A stretch of 63,861 nucleotides of DNA from an uncultured Flavobacteriia bacterium (lineage in GTDB: Bacteria; Bacteroidota; Bacteroidia; Flavobacteriales_D; Crocinitomicaceae), in assembly GCA_903873915.1 (NCBI GenBank), contig CAIQQH010000017.1, positions 1 through 63,861 on the forward strand, in the 5' to 3' direction. The notes beneath the pieces are model-generated. The model was not told the origin of the DNA, did not search any database, and saw only the letters and a list, made by a program, of their open reading frames with translations. The translations under genes were made by a program, and so were the position numbers. This document shows positions 1 through 9,227 of this stretch, in pieces (position 1 is the stretch's first letter; the number at the start of each line of letters is the position of its first letter).

Positions 1-116
1 ACGAAATAAATGTGAAGATTCCTGGTGATCAGTATTACGAATATTTCTTCGATAAAAAAGGGCAGTTCATTCGTCGGAATGAAGAAGTAATCGCACCAAT
101 TCCTTCTCAGTTTTAA
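1..116 (+). CDS. C-terminal end of an unidentified protein (partial)
   Basis: The frame whose first complete codon is at base 3 is open to a TAA at 114-116 and encodes 37 residues ending in PIPSQF. The gene begins outside the window. The next gene starts 4 nt after this stop, so the two are probably co-transcribed. The fragment is polar and rich in aromatic residues, without a recognisable motif. I do not recognise the family and assign no function. Confidence 0.6.
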   Translation, partial: EINVKIPGDQYYEYFFDKKGQFIRRNEEVIAPIPSQF

Positions 117-120
117 ATCC

Positions 121-855
121 ATGAAAAAACTACTTATCCTTGAGGCATTCGTGGCTTTGACTGTATTCGCCAATGCACAAAACATCCATTTTTATGGACT
201 TTTGCCCGCCATCAATCAGACAGGAAGAATTAGCGATAAATTAAATTATAATCTTTTTGCTTCCACCACCATTGACGCATTAAAACTGATTGAAAATGGA
301 AAGACCTATCCAGCGACAGACTTTCAACTGTACCTTCAACCAAGTTTGATTTATGTGCATTCGCCCAACTTGAACTTTGCTGGAAGTTACACCTATCAAA
401 GAAATAACCCCTTCAACCCCACATTTTCCAATGAGCACCGATTGTGGCAACAAGCCATTTTCTCCTTTGCGGCAGGCAATGCGCGGGTGACCAATCGCTT
501 CCGATTCGAGGAGCGATTCATTCAAAACCGAACAACTGGTGAGTACCCACTTTCCTACCGAGCACGCTACCAGATAGGTTTCAATAGACCCCTCCAAGGA
601 AAAACCCTCGATCCAAAAGAGTTTTATGTGAATGCCTACAATGAATTTTACTTCAGCTTGACAAAAAGCCAACGCAATGCCTTGTACAGTGAAAATTGGA
701 CCTACGCAGGACTAGGATATAACCTTGGGAAAATGGGACGAATTGAACTAGGGTATTTGTTTCAAACTTTTGTGCGTAATCCCGAAAAAGACCTTCGATT
801 TTTGAACTTGGCTCAAGTGATGTGGATTACAAACTTCAACTTCCCGAAGAGATAG
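121..855 (+). CDS. DUF2490 family outer-membrane/periplasmic protein
   Basis: A 244-residue protein with a clear signal peptide (residues 1-20, ending ANAQ). The remainder alternates aromatic and polar residues, as in a small beta-barrel. The segment NRFRFEERF at residues 125-133, followed by arginine-rich strands and a final aromatic strand (MWITNFNF), matches my memory of the DUF2490 family, which is widespread in Bacteroidota and of unknown function. It follows the upstream partial gene by 4 nt, suggesting an operon. The family call rests on motif recognition only. Confidence 0.75.
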   Translation: MKKLLILEAFVALTVFANAQNIHFYGLLPAINQTGRISDKLNYNLFASTTIDALKLIENGKTYPATDFQLYLQPSLIYVHSPNLNFAGSYTYQRNNPFNPTFSNEHRLWQQAIFSFAAGNARVTNRFRFEERFIQNRTTGEYPLSYRARYQIGFNRPLQGKTLDPKEFYVNAYNEFYFSLTKSQRNALYSENWTYAGLGYNLGKMGRIELGYLFQTFVRNPEKDLRFLNLAQVMWITNFNFPKR

Positions 856-1057
856 TTGGTTTAGGTCAATAATTGCAACGACAAAGGACACTTCTTCGCT
901 CGTTGAGCTTCGAAGGACAAAGGACTTTTAGATTTCAATACATCAAGACTGGAAGGCTCTTCGAAGGGTTTTAGTGTCAAATTCGCAATTCTCGTAACTA
1001 GTAATTCGTAACTAGTAACTAGTAACTAGTAACTAGTAATTAGTAACTATTAAAAAG
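856..1057. repeat. Intergenic repeat block A: TTC/TTC hairpin plus heptamer array
   Basis: This gap between convergent genes holds two repeated structures. The first is a 25-nt hairpin at 891-915: outer stem CTTC/GAAG, a symmetric TTC/TTC internal loop, inner stem GCTC/GAGC and loop GTT. It is flanked by GACAAAGGAC-type words. The second is an array of TAACTAG-like heptamers at about 993-1050 that ends at the minus-strand gene's stop. Related blocks lie at 8921-9110 and 61821-62063. No coding frame is seen. Confidence 0.75.
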
Positions 1058-1687
1058 TTACTGCCTAGAAAGCTTTCCTGCCTTCCAGTCCTGAATGAGT
1101 TTCGCCCACGAATAAGGATTCAAAAGATTGTTTACAGGCAACTGACCATTGGTATACAACTTCGTATTGCGTTGATTCATCGCATAACCGTAGGCCAAGG
1201 AGGCGTCATTCTCGAGTCGGGCGGCTACGAAAGCCAAACTTTCACCTGACAATTCCCGCTGAGCGCGGCGAATGGCATCATCATACGGCTCCATTTCCAC
1301 GAAAGCGCGCGCAAAATCCTCGCGTGAAGGCCATGGATAAACGGTTACCGCTGGAAGATTCAAGGTGTCGCGCTGCAACATGTGTATGATGGAATAGCGA
1401 TTGTCGGTCAACGAGTCTGGAACGATGTACGTAGATGTTTTGTATCCGTAGTATGAAAACAGTAAGGTATCGCCTGGAAAGGAGACCATGGAGAAAAAGC
1501 CATAATAATCTGAAATCACACCACGTCGTTCCGATCGGTCAAACACAGTGGTGTAAGGCATCGGCTCCAAATTCTCTTCCGAAATGACAACACCCGAGAG
1601 TTGTATTAAGCGAGACGTATCTCGCTGCCCAAAAGAACTCGAAAAAAAGAGAACTGCAAAAAGAAAGAAGAGAACTAATCGAACCAT
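1058..1687 (-). CDS. CarboxypepD_reg-like domain secreted protein
   Basis: A 209-residue protein. I start it at the ATG at 1687 because that gives a compact signal peptide (MVRLVLFF to SFGQ); an upstream in-frame ATG at 1732 would add 15 polar residues ahead of it. Residues about 28-95 (LSGVVISEENLEPMPYTTV, then GFFSMVSFPGDTLLFSYYGY) form a carboxypeptidase-regulatory-like beta-sandwich, common in Bacteroidota envelope proteins. The C-terminal half is charged and has no recognised domain. It is convergent with the DUF2490 gene, with repeat block A between them. The specific role is unknown. Confidence 0.75.
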   Translation of the reverse strand: MVRLVLFFLFAVLFFSSSFGQRDTSRLIQLSGVVISEENLEPMPYTTVFDRSERRGVISDYYGFFSMVSFPGDTLLFSYYGYKTSTYIVPDSLTDNRYSIIHMLQRDTLNLPAVTVYPWPSREDFARAFVEMEPYDDAIRRAQRELSGESLAFVAARLENDASLAYGYAMNQRNTKLYTNGQLPVNNLLNPYSWAKLIQDWKAGKLSRQ

Positions 1688-1823
1688 GTCATGTCTTTGT
1701 GCAAGAGTACTCAATTCGAGCGAGGAAGCCAAGATTTTTTCAAAAAATTAACACTTACCGAAGATGCATTTTTACACGGTGTTTTGTTTCATGAAAGTCG
1801 CACGAAACACGAAAAAAAAGTGT

Positions 1824-1831
1824 TACTTTTG
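1824..1831 (+). promoter_or_regulatory. -7 promoter element of guaB
   Basis: TACTTTTG matches the Bacteroidota -7 consensus TAnnTTTG. It lies 29 nt before the guaB ATG, a normal short leader. I find no clear -33 TTTG at the expected distance. Confidence 0.55.
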
Positions 1832-1860
1832 CAAGAATTTATTAAGAAAATAGATTCCAG

Positions 1861-3333
1861 ATGTCACTGACCAACATCAATCAAATTAAAGAAGGACTTA
1901 CCTACGACGATGTACTGTTAGTCCCCGCCTTTTCGGAAGTTTTACCAAGGGATGTAAAATTACGCAGCAAACTTACTCGAAACATTGAGGTTTACACTCC
2001 TATTGTATCCGCAGCAATGGATACTGTCACTGAGTCGGGATTAGCAATTGCTATGGCCCAACAAGGTGGTATTGGTGTTATTCATAAGAACATGACCATA
2101 GCCGAGCAGGCATTGGAAGTTCGAAAAGTGAAACGTTCAGAGAGTGGAATGATTCTCGATCCAGTAACTTTATTGGAAGGTGCACTCGTGAAAGATGCGC
2201 TTCAATTGATGAAAGAAAATGGCATTGGTGGGATTCCAGTGGTGGATGAAAACAAAATACTTAAAGGCATCGTCACAAATCGCGACTTGCGCTTTGAAAA
2301 GGATTTGAATCGTCCGATCATTGAAGTAATGACCTCCGACAAGGTGATTACCACACATGATGGAACGGATTTATCCAAGGCAGAAGAAATTCTCCAAGAA
2401 AAAAAGATTGAAAAACTTCCTGTCGTCGATGCATCAAATAAACTTATTGGGTTAATCACCTACAGAGACATTATAAAAGTCAAAACACACCCTGATTCCT
2501 GCAAAGATTCATTTGGACGTTTGCGCGTCGCAGCAGCTGTAGGCGTAACAAACGATACCCTGGAGCGCGTAAAAGCATTGGTCGATGCGGGAGTTGATGC
2601 GATAGTTATTGACACAGCGCATGGGCATTCGCTTGGGGTTGTTGAAAAATTGAAAGAAGTAAAAAAGGCATATCCAAATTTGGAAATCATCGTTGGGAAC
2701 ATCGCAACGGCCGAAGCTGCACTTTACCTTGTGGAAGCGGGTGCTGATGCCGTTAAGGTCGGAATTGGACCTGGTTCCATTTGCACTACGCGCATCATTG
2801 CTGGTGTAGGAGTTCCTCAATTGACTGCTGTAAACGATGTCGCTCAGGCTTTAGAAGGTACTGGGGTGCCGGTTATTGCTGACGGCGGAATTCGATACAC
2901 CGGCGATATTGTAAAAGCCATTGCGGCTGGTGCGGACACGGTGATGGTAGGATCTATGTTTGCCGGAGTTGAAGAGTCGCCCGGTGAAACCATCATTTAC
3001 GAAGGAAGAAAATTTAAGGCTTACCGCGGAATGGGTTCTGTAGAGGCCATGCAAAAGGGGTCAAAAGACCGCTATTTCCAAGATGCCGAAGATGACATTA
3101 AAAAATTGGTTCCAGAAGGAATCTCTGGTCGAGTGCCATTCAGAGGAAAATTAAATGAGGTCATGTATCAGATTATTGGCGGGCTTCGTGCAGGAATGGG
3201 GTATTGTGGCGCACCTGACATCAACCACTTGAAAGGTTCGAAATTTATACGCATTACCTCGGCAGGTATGCGAGAATCACATCCACACGACGTCACCATC
3301 TCTCGCGAGGCACCAAACTATAGCATTAAATAA
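1861..3333 (+). CDS. guaB: Inosine-5'-monophosphate dehydrogenase
   Basis: A 490-residue cytoplasmic enzyme of guanine-nucleotide synthesis that oxidises IMP to XMP with NAD+. The length is standard. The N-terminus contains [10 protein letters not shown]. Two CBS domains occupy about residues 95-205 ([17 protein letters not shown]). The catalytic loop [11 protein letters not shown] carries the active-site cysteine at residue 308, and [10 protein letters not shown] with the phosphate-binding GSMFAG follow. The mobile flap is around [18 protein letters not shown]. It has its own -7 element upstream and is followed by the foldase cluster 67 nt later. Confidence 0.98.
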   Translation: MSLTNINQIKEGLTYDDVLLVPAFSEVLPRDVKLRSKLTRNIEVYTPIVSAAMDTVTESGLAIAMAQQGGIGVIHKNMTIAEQALEVRKVKRSESGMILDPVTLLEGALVKDALQLMKENGIGGIPVVDENKILKGIVTNRDLRFEKDLNRPIIEVMTSDKVITTHDGTDLSKAEEILQEKKIEKLPVVDASNKLIGLITYRDIIKVKTHPDSCKDSFGRLRVAAAVGVTNDTLERVKALVDAGVDAIVIDTAHGHSLGVVEKLKEVKKAYPNLEIIVGNIATAEAALYLVEAGADAVKVGIGPGSICTTRIIAGVGVPQLTAVNDVAQALEGTGVPVIADGGIRYTGDIVKAIAAGADTVMVGSMFAGVEESPGETIIYEGRKFKAYRGMGSVEAMQKGSKDRYFQDAEDDIKKLVPEGISGRVPFRGKLNEVMYQIIGGLRAGMGYCGAPDINHLKGSKFIRITSAGMRESHPHDVTISREAPNYSIK

Positions 3334-3400
3334 AGGTTAAAAAAAACATTGAATCGCACAGACGACTAAATTCGAAACTGTTGAAAAAATAAACCAAACT

Positions 3401-5356
3401 ATGAAAAAACACCTTTTGATCATCGCTGCTCTATGTATGAGCATTTCGACTTTCGCGCAGGAAGATCCAATCCTTATGAAAATTGACGGACACCCGGTGA
3501 CGAAGTCAGAATTCTTGCAGATTTATTTGAAAAACAATCCAAACCCCAAGTATGATAAAGCATCCATCGATGAATACATGGAGCTCTTCAAGAAATTCAA
3601 ATTGAAGGTGGCTGAAGCTGAAGAATTGGGGTACGACACCATTCCGAAATTGAAAAAGGAATTGGATGGCTACAAAAAGCAACTTTCCCTGCCCTATTTG
3701 ATTGATTCAGCGAAAAATGAAGCACTTGTTCGCGAAGCATACGACAGAACACGGACTGAAATACGCGCATCTCACATTCTAATCACCTGTGCCAGTAACG
3801 CCTCACCTGCTGACACACTTGCAGCTTATAATCGCATCATGGGCTTGAAAAAGCGCATTGAGAAAGGTGAAAGTTTTGCCTCCGTTGCACGAGGTAAGAA
3901 TGGATCAGAAGATCCGTCTGCTGTGAACAACGGTGGGGATCTTGGTTATTTTACAGCTTTTCAAATGGTGTATCCGTTTGAAGACATGGCATACAATACA
4001 CCTGTTGGAAGCATTTCCGAACCATTCCGCACACGCTATGGATACCATATCGTGAATGTCACCGATAAACGTCCGGCGCGAGGAACAATTAAAACAGCAC
4101 ACATTATGGTGGCCGTTGGGAAATCTGCAGCTGAAGATGACGTGATGAATGCCGAAAAGAAAATCAATGAAATCTATGCAAAACTTCAAAAAGGAGAGAA
4201 ATTTGAAGACCTCGTAAAAAGCTATTCGGATGACCCAAGTTCAGCGGAGAAAAATGGCGAACTACCTCCATTTGGAACAGGAACAACAACGCGAATGGTT
4301 ACCTCATTTGAAGATGCAGCGTTTGCATTGAAAAACAATGGCGATTATTGCACTCCTATTCGCACAGACTATGGTTTTCATATCATAAAGCGTGTGGACT
4401 GGACTGATGTGAAAACATTCGATGCGATGAAAAAAGAATTGCAGTCCAAAGTAAACAAAGACGAACGCTCAAAACGCACGCAAGATTCTTTCGTACTGAA
4501 ATTGAAAGCGTCATATGGCTATTCCAATAAAAGCGCAAAAGGCTTAAAATGGTTTACTGCCAATCTTGATACCACGTATTATCTTGGAAAATGGAATGCA
4601 AGCACTTTAAAATCAAACAAAACACTATTTACCATCGATGGTCAATCGTTTACTCAACAGCAGTTTGCGAGATATCTTGAATCCAACTACCGTGGGATCC
4701 GAAAGGATGTCAATGAGGTAATTGTTTCCATGCAGTATAAAGCTTGGGAAAAAGAAGCAATCATTGGGTATGAGGAATCTAAGTTGGCGAACAAATACCC
4801 TGCTTACAAAGCCTTGATCACCGAATACCATGATGGAATTTTGTTGTACGAAATCATGACCGATAAAGTCTGGAACAAAGCCATGAAGGATACCATCGGT
4901 TTGCGTGCTTATTTTGACAACAACCGCTCAAAATACATGTGGAGTGATCGCGTAGACGCTGTAGTTTATGAATGTGCTGACCTCAAAATTGCTGACCAAG
5001 TATACAAAATGATTTTGAACGACACCATCAATTCAAAACACGTGTTGGAAGTCATCAACAAAGACAGTGAATTGAATCTTCGTGTTCGAACAAATAAGTT
5101 TGATGTCACACAAACAAACTTCTTGAAAGGACAGTCTTTGGTAATTGGGGCCAATAAATTTTACGAGTTGGATGGGAAATTCTATGTCATCAAAGTCAAC
5201 AAAAACTTACCTGCAGGCAATAAAGAGTTTAGTGAAGCGAAGGGGTCTGTGACATCGGACTATCAGACATTCCTGGAACAACAGTGGATTTTGGAATTGA
5301 CGAACAAACACAAGATTGAAATCAATCAACAGGTACTTTACGCTGTTGGTCAATAA
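3401..5356 (+). CDS. Periplasmic peptidyl-prolyl isomerase with two PPIC domains (SurA-like)
   Basis: A 651-residue periplasmic foldase. It has a signal peptide (residues 1-20, ending TFAQ), an N-terminal helical SurA-like region, and two parvulin/PPIC domains at about 121-222 and 231-333. Each runs from a conserved His-Ile strand (ASHILI, TAHIMV) to a YGYHIV or YGFHII end. A long C-terminal helical extension follows. SurA-type proteins chaperone outer-membrane beta-barrels. It is the first of three overlapping foldase-type genes, with its 3' end inside the next gene, so translational coupling is likely. Confidence 0.93.
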   Translation: MKKHLLIIAALCMSISTFAQEDPILMKIDGHPVTKSEFLQIYLKNNPNPKYDKASIDEYMELFKKFKLKVAEAEELGYDTIPKLKKELDGYKKQLSLPYLIDSAKNEALVREAYDRTRTEIRASHILITCASNASPADTLAAYNRIMGLKKRIEKGESFASVARGKNGSEDPSAVNNGGDLGYFTAFQMVYPFEDMAYNTPVGSISEPFRTRYGYHIVNVTDKRPARGTIKTAHIMVAVGKSAAEDDVMNAEKKINEIYAKLQKGEKFEDLVKSYSDDPSSAEKNGELPPFGTGTTTRMVTSFEDAAFALKNNGDYCTPIRTDYGFHIIKRVDWTDVKTFDAMKKELQSKVNKDERSKRTQDSFVLKLKASYGYSNKSAKGLKWFTANLDTTYYLGKWNASTLKSNKTLFTIDGQSFTQQQFARYLESNYRGIRKDVNEVIVSMQYKAWEKEAIIGYEESKLANKYPAYKALITEYHDGILLYEIMTDKVWNKAMKDTIGLRAYFDNNRSKYMWSDRVDAVVYECADLKIADQVYKMILNDTINSKHVLEVINKDSELNLRVRTNKFDVTQTNFLKGQSLVIGANKFYELDGKFYVIKVNKNLPAGNKEFSEAKGSVTSDYQTFLEQQWILELTNKHKIEINQQVLYAVGQ

Positions 5357-6209
5357 AATCAAATATCACTCTAAACGGGCTGGCGTGATCGTCGGCCTGT
5401 TTTTTTTATCGTTGCTGCCATCGTGTGGCACCGACGAAAAAATTGTGGCCAATGTTGATGACCACGAACTCACCGAATCGGACGCTCGTATCCTTATGGA
5501 GCATCTTGGCTATGATTACAGCAATAAAGCCGATCGGGCACAATTCTTAAACAATTGGTGTGAACTGGAAGCCATGCGCATTGAATTGGAGAAAAAAGAG
5601 CCTGAATTTTTCGTGATCGCGCGTTTAAAAGCAGACATGTATATGGGCGAATTGTCTCGTTATTATTGCATTGATGAATTGGTGCGCAAACAAACGGATA
5701 CAAGCATCACAAGTGCGCAAATCAATACGTATTATCAAACTCATTTGAGTGAATTTAAATTACAGGATTACTTAGTTAAAGCTTTGTTTATTAAAATTCC
5801 GAAAGGAGCAAAGCCCGAAGCAGCGCTCAAAGAACACTTCATGTTAAAAAATGATAAAGACCTCGATAAAGTAAATTCTTATATCAAACTTTACGCTGAA
5901 GATTTTTACTTCAATGACGAAGAGTGGATTTATTTCACCGAATTGACAAAGAACATTCCCTTGGGTAAATTAAATCGTGATAACTTGGTACTAAATCGCA
6001 CAAAAACCTATTTTTCCGATGATCAATACACGTATTTCATCAACATCATCGATTATACACTCAAGGATACACCCCCCCCTTTAGATTTTGTAAAGGCACA
6101 AATTAAAGAACTCATTCTGACAGAAAGAATGAACGAACTTCGAGAAAAGAAAGAAAATCAACTTATACAACAGGTAAAAAATAATCATGAGATCAACATT
6201 CATCCTTAG
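5316..6209 (+). CDS. SurA-like lipoprotein lacking a catalytic PPIC domain
   Basis: A 297-residue protein with a lipobox-like LPSCG near residue 37 preceded by KRAGVIVGLFFLSL, so probably a lipoprotein. VANVDDHELTESDARILMEHLG resembles the SurA N-terminal helical domain. No PPIC active-site strands are visible, so it may be a chaperone without isomerase activity. With the ATG at 5316 it overlaps the upstream gene by 41 nt. An alternative TTG at 5346 would reduce this to 11 nt and shorten an unusually long n-region. The 3' end overlaps the next gene by 23 nt. A C8 run lies at 6072-6079, within codons for DTPPPLD. Confidence 0.75.
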   Translation: MKSINRYFTLLVNKIKYHSKRAGVIVGLFFLSLLPSCGTDEKIVANVDDHELTESDARILMEHLGYDYSNKADRAQFLNNWCELEAMRIELEKKEPEFFVIARLKADMYMGELSRYYCIDELVRKQTDTSITSAQINTYYQTHLSEFKLQDYLVKALFIKIPKGAKPEAALKEHFMLKNDKDLDKVNSYIKLYAEDFYFNDEEWIYFTELTKNIPLGKLNRDNLVLNRTKTYFSDDQYTYFINIIDYTLKDTPPPLDFVKAQIKELILTERMNELREKKENQLIQQVKNNHEINIHP

Positions 6210-7539
6210 TGTTTTAGCGGTATTTTGTTTTGCATTTAACTCCTTTTCACAACCTGAAATTGTGGACAAAATTGCAGCACAGGTCGGTGACAACATCATT
6301 TTACTTTCAGATCTACAATCGCAGAAAATTCAAATGCTTCAAGGCGGAATTGAAATCACGAAAGAAACCGATTGTCAAATTTTGGAAGAATTGATGTATC
6401 AAGAATTATTGATTAATCAGGCCAAATTGGATAGTATAGAAATTTCGGACCAGCAGGTCGATGCCGAGATGGAAAACCGTTTGAGAATCATTGAAGAGAA
6501 ATTTGGAAGTCGCGACAAGATGGAAGAATTTTACGGAAAAACGGCGTCACAAATCAAAGAAGAATTCAGGGACATCATTAAAGATCGACTGTTGGCTGAT
6601 GAAATGGAGAGACAAATCACCTCTGCAATATCTGTCACTCCCAAAGAAGTGCAAGATTTTTACGCAACGATTCCGGCAGATTCTATCCCTCTCATTAACT
6701 CTCAACTAAGTTTCCAACAAATCGTTGTTTTCCCTCAAATCACGAAGGATGACAAGCGAATGGCCTATGAAAAATTGGCCGATATTCGGAAAGTTGTTTT
6801 GGCAGGAAAGAGTTTTGATACCCAAGCACGCATCCATTCTATGGATCCAGGAAGTGCACCTCAAGGTGGTAAAATTGAAGCATCGCGCGGTATGATGGTC
6901 CCGCAATTTGAATCTGCAGTATTTTCGCTCGAACCGGGTGAAATCTCTGATATTTTCGAATCAGAATATGGCTATCACATTGTCAAACTCATTAGCCGAA
7001 AGGGGGATGATTACATTTGCCAACACATCTTGATTATTGCCGAATTCAGTGGCCGAGAACTCGAAATGGCCTCCTTAAAAATGGATTCGTGTTACCAATT
7101 GTTGAAACGCAATGAAATTACTTGGGAACAGGCAGTTGTACGTTTTTCAAATGATGAACGAACGAAGCAAAACCAAGGTATCATTACCAATCCAATCACA
7201 GGTGAACAAACGTGGGATATGGAGGATTTAAGTCAAGTCGATCAGCAAATTTTCCTTATTACCGATGCCATGGAAAAGGGCGGCCTTTCACAACCCAACC
7301 TGTATTATGATATTTTTGACCGCAAACAAGGAATCCGCATGGTTCGTTTAATGGACCGCACACAGCCACACCGTGCCAATCTAAACGACGATTATGCCTT
7401 GATAAAGCGTGCCACTGAAAATGATAAGAAGCAAAAAACAGTAAACAACTGGGTAAAGCAAAAGATTGGAAATGCATACATACGTATTGATGAATCCTTT
7501 GTAAATTGCGTCTTCAGAAATAACTGGTCAAACAATTAG
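6187..7539 (+). CDS. surA: Peptidyl-prolyl isomerase SurA
   Basis: A 450-residue periplasmic chaperone with signal peptide (1-21, ending SFSQ). The SurA N-terminal signature VDKIAAQVGDNIILLSDL is at about 26-43, a long helical arm with YGKTASQIKEEFRD follows, and one complete PPIC domain spans about 172-272 (GGKIEASRGMMVPQFESAVF to YGYHIVKL). A second, more diverged parvulin-like domain follows (ICQHILI onward). The length and order are typical of SurA. It is the third member of the overlapping foldase run and 33 nt upstream of moxR, the usual Bacteroidota order. Confidence 0.94.
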   Translation: MRSTFILSVLAVFCFAFNSFSQPEIVDKIAAQVGDNIILLSDLQSQKIQMLQGGIEITKETDCQILEELMYQELLINQAKLDSIEISDQQVDAEMENRLRIIEEKFGSRDKMEEFYGKTASQIKEEFRDIIKDRLLADEMERQITSAISVTPKEVQDFYATIPADSIPLINSQLSFQQIVVFPQITKDDKRMAYEKLADIRKVVLAGKSFDTQARIHSMDPGSAPQGGKIEASRGMMVPQFESAVFSLEPGEISDIFESEYGYHIVKLISRKGDDYICQHILIIAEFSGRELEMASLKMDSCYQLLKRNEITWEQAVVRFSNDERTKQNQGIITNPITGEQTWDMEDLSQVDQQIFLITDAMEKGGLSQPNLYYDIFDRKQGIRMVRLMDRTQPHRANLNDDYALIKRATENDKKQKTVNNWVKQKIGNAYIRIDESFVNCVFRNNWSNN

Positions 7540-7572
7540 TTTTTAATTTAGCAGACGAATACTTAAAACAAC

Positions 7573-8526
7573 ATGTCAGACAAAGCGGCAATAGATCAAC
7601 TGGTAGCGCATTACGCAGAATTGAAAAATGAAATCCACAAAGTCATCGTTGGCCAAGATGATGTTGTAGACCAAGTACTTATCTCCATTTTTTCGCGTGG
7701 ACATTGTTTACTTGTGGGTGTTCCTGGTTTAGCAAAAACCTTGTTAGTCAACACCATTGCGCAAACCTTGGGTTTGAGTTTCAACCGCATCCAGTTTACC
7801 CCAGACCTTATGCCATCCGACATTATTGGATCTGAGATTTTGGATGAATCTCGCAATTTTAAATTCATCAAAGGGCCATTGTTTTCGAACATTATCCTTG
7901 CCGATGAGATCAATAGAACACCACCTAAAACACAATCTGCCTTGCTCGAAGCCATGCAAGAACGCTCGGTTACAGCGGCAGGAACAAACTATGTGCTCCC
8001 ATCACCCTTCTTTGTTTTAGCCACTCAAAATCCCATTGAACAAGAAGGAACTTATCCCTTACCGGAGGCGCAATTGGACCGCTTCATGTTCAACATCTGG
8101 GTCGATTACCCGAGTTATACCGAAGAATTGGCCATTGTAAAGGCAACAACATCTGACAATCGCGTTCAATTGAATCATGTCTTGAGTGGCGAGCAAATAC
8201 TTGATTACCAAGAATTAATACGTCGCATTCCCGTTGCTGACAATGTACTCGAATACGCTGTTAAACTGGTTGGAAAAACACGATTCAGCTCAGATTTAGC
8301 CCCTCAAATCACCAAAGATTTTATTTCATGGGGTGCGGGTCCTCGCGCTTCTCAAAACTTGATTGTAGGGGCCAAATGTTACGCTGCCTTAAACGGTCGT
8401 TATTCGCCAGATATTGATGACGTAAAAGCCGTAGCCAAACCCATCTTACGACACCGTTTGGTGCGCAACTACCGTGCTGAAGCAGAAGGCTATTCAATGG
8501 ATAAAATCATAGAAAGTCTCTTGTAA
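7573..8526 (+). CDS. MoxR family AAA+ ATPase
   Basis: A 317-residue cytoplasmic ATPase. Walker A is GVPGLAKT at 49-56 and Walker B is ILADEINR at 108-115. Sensor and arginine-finger regions are visible (LATQNPIEQEGTYPLPEAQLDRFMF), and the length is standard. MoxR proteins act as chaperone-like ATPases, usually with VWA-domain partners. No VWA gene is adjacent here; the downstream neighbour is a DUF2007 gene 4 nt away. It is likely in one transcription unit with the foldase genes. The substrate is unknown. Confidence 0.95.
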   Translation: MSDKAAIDQLVAHYAELKNEIHKVIVGQDDVVDQVLISIFSRGHCLLVGVPGLAKTLLVNTIAQTLGLSFNRIQFTPDLMPSDIIGSEILDESRNFKFIKGPLFSNIILADEINRTPPKTQSALLEAMQERSVTAAGTNYVLPSPFFVLATQNPIEQEGTYPLPEAQLDRFMFNIWVDYPSYTEELAIVKATTSDNRVQLNHVLSGEQILDYQELIRRIPVADNVLEYAVKLVGKTRFSSDLAPQITKDFISWGAGPRASQNLIVGAKCYAALNGRYSPDIDDVKAVAKPILRHRLVRNYRAEAEGYSMDKIIESLL

Positions 8527-8530
8527 AATC

Positions 8531-8920
8531 ATGGGGTTTGTTATCATCAAGCGTTTTGACAATTCCATTGATGCTCACCTGTTTCGGATTTCACTTGAAG
8601 CCGAAGGGATAGATTGTTATCTTTTCGATGAAGAAATTGTTTCACTAAATCCATTGTATTCCAATGCTGTGGGTGGAATTAAAGCGAAAGTGCGACAGGA
8701 AAATGTCGAACGCACATTCGAGTTTCTTAAAACGATTGAAATAGAGCAAATCCCAGTATGTCCGTTCTGCGGATCTAGCGACACGTACCTCGATTACACA
8801 TCGAAAAAAGCACTTCCACATTGGATTGCATCCTTGTTTAGTTTGTTGACAGTGACTTACCCCATTACAGGAAAAATGGTCAACACCTGCAAGGCTTGTG
8901 GAGAGCGGTTTAGATCTTGA
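8531..8920 (+). CDS. DUF2007 domain protein with C-terminal zinc ribbon
   Basis: A 129-residue cytoplasmic protein. Residues 1-70 (IIKRFDNSIDAHLFRISLEAEGIDCYLFDEEIV) match the DUF2007 'putative signal transducing protein' fold. The C-terminal part has two CxxC pairs, C77/C80 (CPFC) and C120/C123 (CKAC), separated by a hydrophobic stretch, suggesting a zinc ribbon around a short hydrophobic segment. It starts 4 nt after moxR and ends the operon, just before repeat block B. Its molecular role is not established. Confidence 0.8.
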   Translation: MGFVIIKRFDNSIDAHLFRISLEAEGIDCYLFDEEIVSLNPLYSNAVGGIKAKVRQENVERTFEFLKTIEIEQIPVCPFCGSSDTYLDYTSKKALPHWIASLFSLLTVTYPITGKMVNTCKACGERFRS

Positions 8921-9110
8921 AGACAAGAGGTTGAGAAGACAATTGACAAAAGACAAAAGACTGAGAAGACAATTCACCTTCGCTTTTTAAGCTTCGGTGG
9001 ATGAAAAGGACAATTTACCTTCGCTTTTTAAGCTTCGGTGGATGAAAAGGACAAGAGACTGAGAAGACAATGGACAATAGACAATAGACTGAAGGACAAT
9101 CGAAATCTAT
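8921..9110. repeat. Intergenic repeat block B: two tandem TTC/TTC hairpins
   Basis: The 307-nt gap after the DUF2007 gene contains no gene. It holds two tandem copies, 41 nt apart, of a 25-nt hairpin. Copy 1 (8975-8999) has outer stem CACC/GGTG, TTC/TTC internal loop, inner stem GCTT/AAGC and loop TTT. Copy 2 (9016-9040) has TACC/GGTG, where the C-to-T change leaves a G-U wobble. Both sit among GACAAAAGAC and GAGAAGACAA words. The layout matches blocks A and C but with different stem bases. The rest of the gap (9111-9227) is AT-rich and presumably holds the next promoter. Confidence 0.8.
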
Positions 9111-9227
9111 GCTCCAAAAGATCGTGTTGTTGATCATTCTGATTCTTTTTTTTTGATTAATACATACTTAATTATTTGTTGATACAGCTTTTTTACCATA
9201 GCTTTAAATACTTGAAAAATCTCAATT

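Noticed and set aside
280..672. Long open frame on the strand opposite the DUF2490 gene
   Set aside because: It lies wholly within a well-supported gene, has no signal or domain and reads like a reverse-frame shadow.
993..1050. CRISPR-like array
   Set aside because: The repeat unit is only 7 nt with no spacers and no cas genes are present.
8921..9110. Insertion sequence remnant or transposon ends
   Set aside because: No transposase fragment, no target-site duplication, and the copies are simple hairpins with short words, not inverted ends of a larger element.
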